NCBI GenBank assembly: GCA_003647375.1
Contig: QMMS01000148.1
Location: 1 to 10,489 of the forward strand
Reading direction: 5' to 3'
Length of the DNA stretch: 10,489 nt
Source: Deltaproteobacteria bacterium
GTDB lineage: Bacteria; Desulfobacterota; Desulfobacteria; Desulfobacterales; B30-G6
In this document: positions 1 through 6,986 of the stretch, piece by piece
How positions within the stretch are numbered: position 1 is the stretch's first letter
How the letters are laid out: each line of letters begins with the position of its first letter
Notes under the pieces: generated by a model
What the model was told of the DNA's origin: nothing
Databases searched by the model: none
Seen by the model: the letters and a program-made list of their open reading frames with translations, nothing else
Program-made: the position numbers and the translations under genes

Positions 1-93
1 CTGATTTCTGACCTCTGGCAATCTGTCTTGGCATCCCCCATTATTCCATTTTTCCATCATTCCAATGTTCCGTTGAGATTTTATCTTAGGCAA

Positions 94-108
94 CACCCCT
101 GTGGGGTG
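94..108. terminator. short GC-rich hairpin downstream of the usp gene (possible operon end)
   Basis: The sequence shows a perfect 6-bp inverted repeat, CACCCC, a 3-nt TGT loop, then GGGGTG. It lies about 150 nt past the stop of the minus-strand usp gene, where the rnf-usp transcript could end. There is no clear T-run after it on the minus strand, so it is not a textbook rho-independent terminator. A second weaker hairpin (CTGGTCC/GGGCCAG with one G-T pair, 119-135) is next to it. The function is inferred from position only. Confidence 0.25.
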
Positions 109-146
109 AAATCAATGTCTGGTCCTCTGGGCCAGGATTCTTTACT

Positions 147-182
147 GCGTTCCTTGGGTTGGTTGAGTCTATGGTGTTATTC
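147..182. repeat. degenerate 9-bp periodic repeat (four units)
   Basis: Read on the plus strand, 147-155 GCGTTCCTT, 156-164 GGGTTGGTT, 165-173 GAGTCTATG and 174-182 GTGTTATTC form a decaying 9-nt period resembling the clearer GRGTTTGTT repeat at 2244-2288. The first two units match well and the last two only partly. No coding function is apparent. The remainder of 1-260 holds only the small hairpins and no gene that I can support. Confidence 0.35.
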
Positions 183-260
183 AACCCTCGCAGTAAATGA
201 CTACAGCTTCTGGCTGAATTGCCTTGTACCGGAGCAGATCAAATTCGTGAAACTTCCGGG

Positions 261-1205
261 CTAACTGGCGACCCAGACGGCGACATCGCATGTCGAGGAA
301 ATCAGTTTATTGCTAACGCGCCCGTGGAGCATGACTCCCATAAAACTGACAGCCTCTCGACGGCCTACGACAATGGTCCCGTAGTTGCCTTCCACAGCCG
401 TGTCGATAATTCTCTGTATGGGGTTGCCCTGGTGAAACAAAAAATCGACCGATATATTCTTTTTAATCATGCCGGCTTTTACAAGGCGTTTAACCGCTTC
501 GTCCATGGTGGGTCGGAAACTGTTTTGATTGTATTTCAGTACGGTTTCTTGGTCCAATTCTCCTGCTATTCCGTTGTTGGAGATGGGTGACAGGTTCTGG
601 TCGTTGAATACGTGAAAGAGAGAGACTTCCAGACCCCGCGCTCGTGCCAGGTCACCGATGCAGGTGGTGGCCCGCATGGCCTCGATGGATTCATCCAGCG
701 CGATGAGAATTTTTTTGGATGCAGGTTTGCCGCCGACCACGATGATGGGGATATGTCTGACATTTTCGATCAGCTTGAAAGCCATGCTTCTCACAACGAA
801 ATCCTTCAGCCGGCTGATACCGGACCGCCCCACCACCAGAGCCTGGTAGCCCTGATACGATTCCTGAACGATATCTTTTAGTATGTTGGTTTTCTTGGTC
901 TGGGTTTTAACGGTAACAGCCTCTTCCGGAAAACCGGCATCGGATAGAATCTTAAACGCTTTTTCTTTGAATTCGCCCAGGACCAGTTGGTTGTCGGCAA
1001 GCCATTTTTCCACCTTCACCTTTTTTGATTGATAAAGGGGATTGCGGTTCATTTCCCAATAGACTTCCGGGAAACCGGTACCGACGCTGAGAAGCACCAC
1101 CTCCGTCAGGTCGGGAGGAACAATCATGCTGATATAGCGGACAGCTTCCAGGGCTTGATCCGATCCGTCAACGGCGATCAATATTTTTCTTCGAATGACT
1201 GCCAA
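261..1205 (-). CDS. universal stress protein, tandem two-domain UspA family
   Basis: This 314-residue protein carries two UspA folds in tandem, about residues 5-158 and 163-314. Each opens with a strand of the KILIAVDGSD / KILIALDESI type, which is characteristic of Usp proteins. The usual nucleotide-binding motif G-x2-G-x9-G-S/T is present in part. The first domain has G126 and G129, then R139-S140 where G-S is expected. The second has G281 and a later GRVS, but E284 replaces the second glycine, so ATP binding may be altered. The start is TTG at 1203-1205, supported by a GGAGG ribosome-binding site 7 nt upstream (1213-1217) and by the typical N-terminus. The gene follows rnfB after 47 nt and ends with TAG. 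It is probably co-transcribed with rnfB. Usp proteins are soluble and tied to stress or energy limitation; the specific role here is unknown. Confidence 0.92.
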   Translation of the reverse strand: MAVIRRKILIAVDGSDQALEAVRYISMIVPPDLTEVVLLSVGTGFPEVYWEMNRNPLYQSKKVKVEKWLADNQLVLGEFKEKAFKILSDAGFPEEAVTVKTQTKKTNILKDIVQESYQGYQALVVGRSGISRLKDFVVRSMAFKLIENVRHIPIIVVGGKPASKKILIALDESIEAMRATTCIGDLARARGLEVSLFHVFNDQNLSPISNNGIAGELDQETVLKYNQNSFRPTMDEAVKRLVKAGMIKKNISVDFLFHQGNPIQRIIDTAVEGNYGTIVVGRREAVSFMGVMLHGRVSNKLISSTCDVAVWVAS

Positions 1206-1252
1206 GTTGCTTCCTCCTTTTCACAATACCAGATCATGGTAAAAAAAATGAC

Positions 1253-2164
1253 CTAACCCCGCCATTCGGTATCGTCCACTGTGGTTTTAAAATCGGGAAC
1301 CACTATCTCCGGCGCCTCTAAAGTTTCGGCTTTTTCCAACTCTCTTGGAGAAGGTTTGCCCACAAATACAAGACGTTGCCGCTTGCATTTTTCACATGCT
1401 TCTAGAACTTCCATGGAACATTCCGGTGTATAGTCATCGTAGTTGATGGTGGAAAGATTGTTTTCAATGGTAAAAAGACTGGAAGTTCTGGCACAGGCAC
1501 CGCATCCGATGCATCCGACATTGCAGACGCTGATGACGTCTTTACCCTTGTCCTTGTTGGTGCAGGTTACTGCCAGCATCCGTTCGGCCTTGAAAGGGGT
1601 GATGCTGATGATGTTTCGCGGGCATGCTTTCGCGCAGGCACCGCACCCAACGCATTTTTCGTAATCCACCGTTGCCAGACCTTCGATTACATGGATGGCA
1701 TCGAATTCGCAAACCCGGGTGCAGTCACCAAAACCCAGGCAGCCGTATGTACACCCCTGAACATCTGTCACCAGGTTGGCAGCCGAGCAGCCCATCTCGC
1801 CACGGTATTCATTTCTTCCCAGACGGTCGTCGTAATGGGCGCCGCAGTGCACCACGGGCCGGTAAGGAAGTGTTTCTCCCACTTCAACGCCCATTATGTC
1901 GGCTACTGCCGACATACAGTCGGCCCCGCCCACCGTACATTTGTTGACAGCTTCGTGTTCCAGCGCCACGGCCTCGGCATATTCACCACAACCCACGTAG
2001 CCGCACCCACCACAGTTGGCGCCGGGAAGGGTTTCCAATATGGCCAGGACGCGTCGGTCCACGTCCACGTGGAATTTTCTGCTGGCCCACCCAAGAATGA
2101 ACGTCAACACCAGTGCCATGGAAAGCATGGTTGCGGCAGACAGGCTGATTGTAACCCAGGTCAT
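1253..2164 (-). CDS. rnfB: Rnf complex subunit B (polyferredoxin electron-entry subunit)
   Basis: RnfB receives electrons from reduced ferredoxin and passes them into the Rnf complex at the cytoplasmic face. The 303-residue protein has an N-terminal membrane helix (about residues 4-26). A 4Fe-4S domain follows with C51, C54, C59 and C76. Ferredoxin-type clusters come next: C138/C142/C148/C152 and a classical CxxCxxCxxxCP at C171-C181. A third motif, C214/C218/C221/C224, has S228 where the fourth cysteine would be expected. C249, C257 and C260 lie near the C-terminus. The ATG start has an AGGGAGG site 4 nt upstream. Unlike the rest of the cluster it is separated from rnfA by 208 bp, so it may have its own promoter or control. 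It ends with TAG. Confidence 0.96.
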   Translation of the reverse strand: MTWVTISLSAATMLSMALVLTFILGWASRKFHVDVDRRVLAILETLPGANCGGCGYVGCGEYAEAVALEHEAVNKCTVGGADCMSAVADIMGVEVGETLPYRPVVHCGAHYDDRLGRNEYRGEMGCSAANLVTDVQGCTYGCLGFGDCTRVCEFDAIHVIEGLATVDYEKCVGCGACAKACPRNIISITPFKAERMLAVTCTNKDKGKDVISVCNVGCIGCGACARTSSLFTIENNLSTINYDDYTPECSMEVLEACEKCKRQRLVFVGKPSPRELEKAETLEAPEIVVPDFKTTVDDTEWRG

Positions 2165-2182
2165 GGGTCCTCCCTATGATAA

Positions 2183-2200
2183 CTGACATATCAATGTCAG
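2183..2200. promoter_or_regulatory. perfect inverted repeat just upstream of rnfB
   Basis: CTGACAT, a 4-nt ATCA loop, then ATGTCAG form a perfect 7-bp inverted repeat. It lies about 19-36 nt upstream of the rnfB start codon and some 8 nt from its ribosome-binding site. It could be an operator for a dimeric repressor or an RNA hairpin affecting rnfB translation or mRNA processing. The sequence alone does not decide which. Confidence 0.35.
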
Positions 2201-2243
2201 GAGTTTATTTGTATTAATTCGATGTATAAAAACTGGTACCGTT

Positions 2244-2293
2244 GTGTATATTGAGTTTGTTGAGTTTCTTGGGTTCGTTGGGTTTGTTGTGTT
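2244..2293. repeat. 9-bp tandem repeat in the rnfA-rnfB spacer
   Basis: On the plus strand the units are GTGTATATT (2244-2252), GAGTTTGTT, GAGTTTCTT, GGGTTCGTT and GGGTTTGTT (2280-2288), then a partial GTGTT. The consensus is GRGTTTGTT and the last four full units differ at only one to three positions. On the rnf mRNA strand it reads as A/C-rich AACAAACYC. It lies in the 208-bp gap between rnfA and rnfB. I see no open reading frame with a ribosome-binding site in this gap. Confidence 0.75.
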
Positions 2294-2372
2294 GCTATCG
2301 GCCATTCGCTTTTAGACGACCTCAACCCGGCACTCTCTGACAGAGGCCTACCCTCGAACCCTTCTTATCCAC

Positions 2373-3068
2373 CTACATCAAGGCGGTCCGGATGCCGCTG
2401 TCCACCCCGGTAAATCCCATAAAGGCCATGGCTATAATGCCACCGACAATCAGGGTGATGGCTGCCCCCCTGAAAGGCACAGGAATATCACAAAGGTCGA
2501 GTTCTTCACGGATGCCTGCCATGATGACAATGGCGATGGTGAACCCAAGTCCGCCAAAGATACCCAGGACCAGAGCACGCCCTAAATCCCAGGCTTCGGC
2601 CGGATTCTCGACACCGACAACCTTGCTCATAACCGTCAAACAGGCAAACAGAATGGCACAGTTGGTCGTGATCAACGGCAAAAAGACCCCGAAAGATTTG
2701 TATAGTGGCGGATAAAACTTGCGCATGTACATTTCCACAAACTGGACTGACGACGAAATTGAAAAAATATAGACGATGTAAGCCAGGATGGTCAGGTCGA
2801 TCTTGGCTGCCTGTTCGCTCGACATGAAAAATCCGGCCACCCAGCTTGAAACAGGCGCTCCTTGTACCAGGACCAGGCTGGTAACGGTCCAGGAGATGAA
2901 TACTGCGATGATCATTACAAACGTGACGGCACTTCCCATGCCCACAGCCATATCCACCTGGCGCGACACCCCGATAAATGGACAGATACCGACAAAATAG
3001 TAGAACACGAAATTGTTGATCAGGGCTGCACCGATGGCAATCAAAAATATGTCGAATAGATATTCCAT
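2373..3068 (-). CDS. rnfA: Rnf complex subunit A (integral membrane)
   Basis: RnfA is a polytopic membrane subunit that pairs with RnfE, and the two hold a membrane-embedded 2Fe-2S cluster (known from Nqr/Rnf structures). The expected ligand cysteines are visible: C29 in the GICPFIGVS motif and C137 in LITTNCAIL. The family signatures [11 protein letters not shown] and PVPFRGAAI are also present. At 231 residues it is longer than the roughly 190-200 usual for RnfA/RsxA. The extra length lies mainly in a loop around residues 68-92 and another around 148-162. The start ATG lies 3 nt after the rnfE stop, with an AAAGGGGG-type ribosome-binding site inside the end of rnfE, so the two are translationally linked. 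It ends with TAG. Confidence 0.96.
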   Translation of the reverse strand: MEYLFDIFLIAIGAALINNFVFYYFVGICPFIGVSRQVDMAVGMGSAVTFVMIIAVFISWTVTSLVLVQGAPVSSWVAGFFMSSEQAAKIDLTILAYIVYIFSISSSVQFVEMYMRKFYPPLYKSFGVFLPLITTNCAILFACLTVMSKVVGVENPAEAWDLGRALVLGIFGGLGFTIAIVIMAGIREELDLCDIPVPFRGAAITLIVGGIIAMAFMGFTGVDSGIRTALM

Positions 3069-3071
3069 GGC

Positions 3072-3698
3072 TTAATTCCCCCTTTGCGGTCTGTTCGTAC
3101 GCCAAGCGCGAATCCAGTTGACCCCGGCCAGGAGAAGTCCGAAGGTCAGAAAGGCACCGGGTGGCAGCACCATGATCACCCACGGGGGCCAGGCAGCCGG
3201 AAGCATGGGTATACCCAGCAGCATGCCGGTACCCAGTATCTCCCGAACCGCAGCAATGCTGGCCAGCGCAAGGCCGAATCCCAGGGACTGGCCCACGGCA
3301 TCTCCTGCCGCTGCCAAAGGTCCCTGCCTGGAAGCACAGACTTCGCAACGGCAGATGATGATGCAGTTGACAATGATCAGTGGAATATAAGGCCCGAGAG
3401 TCTTGCTCATCTGGTACATGTAGGCACTCAGGACTTGATCCACGATGGTCACGAAGGTGGCAATAGTCAGGGTAAAGATCACGATTCGCAAATGGGGTTT
3501 TAAAAGATCCCGGATCAGGCTTACGATAACATTGGCGCACAGCAGCACCAAGCCGACAGCCACGGCCATGGTCAGCGCGGGCTTCAGTCCATTGGTTACC
3601 GCCAGGGTCGGACACAGCCCCAGAAGTTGCCTGTAGACCGGGTTTTCAGGCAGGATACCTTGAATGAAACGCTCACTCGGTGTCGGAAGCTTGCTCAT
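3072..3698 (-). CDS. rnfE: Rnf complex subunit E (integral membrane)
   Basis: RnfE is the partner of RnfA in the membrane core. The 208-residue protein has several hydrophobic helices and the two conserved cysteines expected to bind the shared 2Fe-2S cluster, C29 in LLGLCPTLAVT and C112 in IVNCII. The signatures AVREILGTG and LPPGAFLTFGLLLAG are typical. The stretch right after C112 is unusual: where family members normally read NCIxxGRAEAFA, this one reads NCIIICRCEVCA, adding C116, C118 and C121. The ATG overlaps the rnfG stop by 4 nt (ATGA), showing tight translational coupling. The start MSKLPTPSERF and the overall length fit the family. It ends with TAA. Confidence 0.96.
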   Translation of the reverse strand: MSKLPTPSERFIQGILPENPVYRQLLGLCPTLAVTNGLKPALTMAVAVGLVLLCANVIVSLIRDLLKPHLRIVIFTLTIATFVTIVDQVLSAYMYQMSKTLGPYIPLIIVNCIIICRCEVCASRQGPLAAAGDAVGQSLGFGLALASIAAVREILGTGMLLGIPMLPAAWPPWVIMVLPPGAFLTFGLLLAGVNWIRAWRTNRPQRGN

Positions 3699-4378
3699 TG
3701 ACCCTCCCCTGTATGGACGGTCTGGGAGGTAAGCCGTCCTTTGATGTCTATCACGGTCTGGTTTACAATATCGGCAACGCTTCGGGAAGAGATGGTTGCA
3801 CCGGTAACAGTATCGATCGTATTGGATGCCGTACTTTTTTCTTTTACCACCACAAAGGGTTTCGCTGTTTTTCTCCCCGCGAACTGTTCCCGCCAGGCAG
3901 GAAATGTTATCTTGTTACCCAGGCCGGGAGTTTCTTTCTGCTCTAAAATGAACAGACCGGTGATGGTTTCAACATCGGGATCGACACCAATGAGAACCTC
4001 GATATTGTCGGCATATCCCTGCCCCCGGGCTTTTACCACCCAGCCGGATATTACTTTACCGCGGGACACCCGGTACAGGGGATAATAGGTCGTCTTTTGC
4101 CCCTTTTTAACGGAAACGGTGCCGGGGATGATCTCAAGCGGTATATTGATGTCGGCAGCGTATTGAGCTGCATTTTCCCCCCACACCAACGCCGGAACCT
4201 GTGTCAATGTTTCATCCAGCTTATTGGCGGCAATAACCTCACTGAGGCTGATTTGAACAAAGGCCAGGGCCGTCCCGAAGCTGACAGCAAGCACAATTAC
4301 GAGCCAGGCCTGAGCCAAAAAACTATTTTGAAACCAACCCCTGCTGAGGATTGAGCTGTTTTTAACGGTTTTTCCCAA
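3695..4378 (-). CDS. rnfG: Rnf complex subunit G (covalent FMN subunit)
   Basis: RnfG carries a covalently bound FMN on the outer face of the membrane and passes electrons within the complex. The 227-residue protein has one N-terminal transmembrane helix (about residues 22-43) and an FMN-binding domain. The flavinylation motif is clear: VTGATISSRS, with T195 the predicted FMN-phosphothreonine. The motif ETPGLGNKI (149-157) is also typical. The start is TTG, immediately next to the rnfD stop. It is supported by a GGAGGT ribosome-binding site 7 nt upstream (4385-4390) and by placing the membrane helix near the N-terminus. The gene overlaps rnfE by 4 nt. Flavin attachment needs an ApbE transferase, which is not in this window. 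Confidence 0.96.
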   Translation of the reverse strand: MGKTVKNSSILSRGWFQNSFLAQAWLVIVLAVSFGTALAFVQISLSEVIAANKLDETLTQVPALVWGENAAQYAADINIPLEIIPGTVSVKKGQKTTYYPLYRVSRGKVISGWVVKARGQGYADNIEVLIGVDPDVETITGLFILEQKETPGLGNKITFPAWREQFAGRKTAKPFVVVKEKSTASNTIDTVTGATISSRSVADIVNQTVIDIKGRLTSQTVHTGEGQ

Positions 4379-5362
4379 TTAAATACCTCCAAAAGGCCTG
4401 GGGATGGTCCAGCGATTGATCAGCGGCGTCAGCGCATTCATCAAAAGGATCACAAACATGACGCCTTCCGGGTATCCGCTGAACAGACGCAGTATCATCA
4501 CCAGCGTGCCCACACCAATACCGAAAATCCACTTGCCCTTGGCTGTCAACGGACTGGTGACCGGATCGGTAGCGATAAAGAAGGCCCCGAAAAGAAGCGC
4601 ACCCCCCATGATATGGTGCAACACGGTCCAGTGAGTGGACAGGTCCGTAATATTGGCAATACCGCCAAGCACCAGCGATGCAACTATCACACCGGCCGGA
4701 ATTTCCCAGGAGGCCACGCGTCGTATGCACAGGTAAAGTCCCCCCAGCAGGCAAGCAGGTACGCTGGTTTCCCCCAGGGAACCATTGGTATACCCCCAAA
4801 ACAATGGCGCCAGTTGGCTGGCAATACCGGACTGTTTCTGTGCTGTCAGAGGCGTCGCCTGGGAGAGTATATCCACGCCACCGGTCATATCCACATAACC
4901 GGAGGCTGCAAGGCTGCCGGCAAAGGAAATCATGACAAAGGCGCGTCCAACCATAGCCGGGTTGAAGATGTTCATGCCCAGGCCGCCGAAAACCATCTTG
5001 CCGATGCCTATTGCCACGACAGAACCAATGCACCCCACATACCAGGGGGCCGTGGCAGGTAAGGACAATCCCAGGATCAGTCCGGTGACACCGGCCGATA
5101 AATCGGCCACGCTGATTGGCTTCGATCTCATTCGGGTAAAGATCAATTCAGCCGCCAGGCAGGTAGTCACGCAGATCAGCAACTGTAAGACCGCGAACCA
5201 TTTGAAAAACCAGATGGCTGCAATCAGTGTCGGACTCAAGGCGATGATCACATCGCGCATCATGTCCCGGGTGGTCATACCCATGTTAAACACATGGGGA
5301 GATGGGGCCACATGTATAGCTGGGCTGGACGGGTTGATGTCGTTTTTGAAATTTAGTTTCAT
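4379..5362 (-). CDS. rnfD: Rnf complex subunit D (integral membrane, FMN-binding)
   Basis: RnfD is a polytopic membrane subunit homologous to NqrB, believed to form part of the ion path and to carry a covalent flavin. The 327-residue protein shows many hydrophobic helices, the N-terminal SPHVFNMGMTTRDMMRDVI segment, the family signature NIFNPAMVGRAFV (131-143), and the C-terminal FSGYPEGVMFVILLMNALTP motif. The flavinylation region reads DILSQATPL, with T170 at the expected site; the usual S/T-G-A-T is S-Q-A-T here. The ATG overlaps the rnfC stop by 4 nt and the stop abuts the rnfG start, so it belongs to the same transcript. Confidence 0.96.
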   Translation of the reverse strand: MKLNFKNDINPSSPAIHVAPSPHVFNMGMTTRDMMRDVIIALSPTLIAAIWFFKWFAVLQLLICVTTCLAAELIFTRMRSKPISVADLSAGVTGLILGLSLPATAPWYVGCIGSVVAIGIGKMVFGGLGMNIFNPAMVGRAFVMISFAGSLAASGYVDMTGGVDILSQATPLTAQKQSGIASQLAPLFWGYTNGSLGETSVPACLLGGLYLCIRRVASWEIPAGVIVASLVLGGIANITDLSTHWTVLHHIMGGALLFGAFFIATDPVTSPLTAKGKWIFGIGVGTLVMILRLFSGYPEGVMFVILLMNALTPLINRWTIPRPFGGI

Positions 5363-6750
5363 TTTTTAGCTTCAGCTGCAATCAAAGTCTTGCCGGTGCG
5401 GATGAGCTGCACCAGAGGCAGACCCGCCGGACAGATATAGGAGCAGGACCCGCATTCAAAACAGGCCATGATGTTGTATTTACGAGCCAGGTTCAGTTCA
5501 CTGAGACGGGAAGCCATGGCGATTTTTGTGGGCACCAGATTCATGGGACAGACATCCACGCAGCGACCGCAACGAACGCAGACGGAACGCTCCACCCGCC
5601 GGATTTCTTCGTGGCTCAGAACGGTGATGCCACTGGTGCCCTTGGTTACGGGAATCTCGAGGTTGGTGAAGGCAAACCCCATCATAGGTCCGCCGGCGAC
5701 GATCCGGGCCGCTGTCTTTTTGAGACCGCCACAGTATTTGATCAGCTCTCCCATGGCGATGCCGATGGGAACCAGCAGGTTCTTGGGATGGACGATACCG
5801 CCGCCGGTAACGCTTACTACCCGATGAGTCAACGGAAGGCTTCGCATGACACCCCTGGCCACACTGGTAGCCGTGGCCACGTTGGTCATGGCCACACCGA
5901 TGTCTGAGGGAAGGCCGCCCAAGGGCACTTCGCGGTTCAAGGTGGCTTTGATCAGGTGTTTTTCACTTCCCTGGGGATATTTTGTTTTGAGCACGGCGAT
6001 GTGAATACCGGCTCCGGATGCTGCCTGCCGCAGTGATGCCACGGCTTCCATCTTGTTGTCTTCGATACCAATATAGGCCTTTTTTGCGCCTACAGCCCTG
6101 GCTGCCAGCAGGGTCCCCGCCACCACAGCTTCGGGAGCTTCCACCATTACCCGGTAGTCGGTGGTAAGATAGGGTTCGCACTCGCAGCCATTGACCATCA
6201 GAATTTCTATCGGTTTCTGATCGTTGGGTGTTATCTTGACATGCGTGGGAAAAGCCGCGCCGCCAAGTCCCACGATACCGGCCTGGTGAATGGCCTTGGA
6301 AATTTTTTCCGGGGCCAGGGTCTGGTAAGATTTCTGGGGCCATTTCCCGCCGAACATCTGGTCCCACAACGTCTGGCCGTCAACCTGTTCTCCCTCTACC
6401 TTGATGGCAATAGCCTGCAAATGCCGCCCGTTTGCCAAGGTAACTGTTTCTGTTTTTTTGACCACACCGGATACCGGGGCATGGATAGGAGCTGATATAA
6501 AGACCTCTCCCTTACCGATCATTTCCCCCAGTTCCACCTCTTGCTTGGCATTGACAATGGGGGTACAAGGTCCGCCGATGTGCTGCTGCAGCGGTATAAG
6601 TATCTTTTCCGGCGTGGGTATGATCTCAATGGGTGCGTCGGCTGCCAGTGATTTTCTTTCCGGTGGGTGAACCCCGTGGGCAAAGGTCCCCGGTCCGGGA
6701 AAGAATCCTGTGGCGTCATGTTCACGATATTTTTTTTTCAGAAAAGCCAT
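5359..6750 (-). CDS. rnfC: Rnf complex subunit C (NADH/FMN and Fe-S subunit)
   Basis: RnfC is the peripheral cytoplasmic subunit that exchanges electrons with NAD(H). The 463-residue protein shows the N-terminal FAHGVHPPERK segment, a sandwich-type domain around HAPVSGVV (90-97), the nucleotide/FMN-binding region GIVGLGGAAFPTHVK (158-172), and NGCECEPYLTTD (188-199). Two 4Fe-4S motifs follow near the C-terminus: C391/C394/C397/C401 and C430/C433/C436/C440. It is first in the cluster, so the operon promoter should lie in the 236-bp gap upstream. The ATG at 6748-6750 has only a weak ribosome-binding site, but the N-terminus matches the family. It overlaps rnfD by 4 nt. No cytochrome c gene, often found upstream of rnfC in Desulfobacterota, is present. 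Confidence 0.97.
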   Translation of the reverse strand: MAFLKKKYREHDATGFFPGPGTFAHGVHPPERKSLAADAPIEIIPTPEKILIPLQQHIGGPCTPIVNAKQEVELGEMIGKGEVFISAPIHAPVSGVVKKTETVTLANGRHLQAIAIKVEGEQVDGQTLWDQMFGGKWPQKSYQTLAPEKISKAIHQAGIVGLGGAAFPTHVKITPNDQKPIEILMVNGCECEPYLTTDYRVMVEAPEAVVAGTLLAARAVGAKKAYIGIEDNKMEAVASLRQAASGAGIHIAVLKTKYPQGSEKHLIKATLNREVPLGGLPSDIGVAMTNVATATSVARGVMRSLPLTHRVVSVTGGGIVHPKNLLVPIGIAMGELIKYCGGLKKTAARIVAGGPMMGFAFTNLEIPVTKGTSGITVLSHEEIRRVERSVCVRCGRCVDVCPMNLVPTKIAMASRLSELNLARKYNIMACFECGSCSYICPAGLPLVQLIRTGKTLIAAEAKK

Positions 6751-6986
6751 GATCCCACGCGTTTCTCTCAGAAGAATTTACTGCTGATCTATTCAATCAA
6801 CGAATATATGCATCGTGTAACATCTGCAAGTCTTATTCTAACAAAAGGCCCAGTTTAACGGATTACCGGGACGATGGTAAAAGCTTGACATTTGAAAAGC
6901 AACGGGATTACATCTGAGCTATTATCTTATGTAAAAGGTCAAGGGCAAACTTGACGATTAGATGACGTTTATTCTGGGGGAGACTC
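6751..6986. promoter_or_regulatory. divergent intergenic region between rnfC and the MFS remnant
   Basis: This AT-rich gap must hold the rnf operon promoter on the minus strand. On that strand a weak candidate is TTGCAG followed after 17 nt by TATTCG (about 6803-6831); it is not convincing. On the plus strand a perfect -35 box TTGACA (6885-6890) is followed after 17 nt by TTACAT (6908-6913, 3 of 6 matches to TATAAT), and could once have served the MFS gene. I see no RNA gene here. Confidence 0.3.

Noticed and set aside
28..264. 78-codon plus-strand open frame at the left edge
   Set aside because: It has no ribosome-binding site, an atypical composition, runs through hairpins and the 9-bp repeat, and overlaps the end of usp on the other strand.
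1311..1330. CTCTAAA resembling a tRNA-Pyl anticodon loop
   Set aside because: It lies inside the rnfB coding sequence and the flanks do not form an acceptor or other tRNA arms. I found no tRNA-Pyl elsewhere in the window.
2506..3615. 369-codon minus-strand frame across rnfA and rnfE
   Set aside because: It is an out-of-frame shadow of rnfE and rnfA, rich in R, H, C and G, with no recognisable domain; the true frames carry conserved Rnf motifs.
4362..5033. 223-codon minus-strand frame within rnfD
   Set aside because: It is an alternative-frame shadow of rnfD with no family signature.
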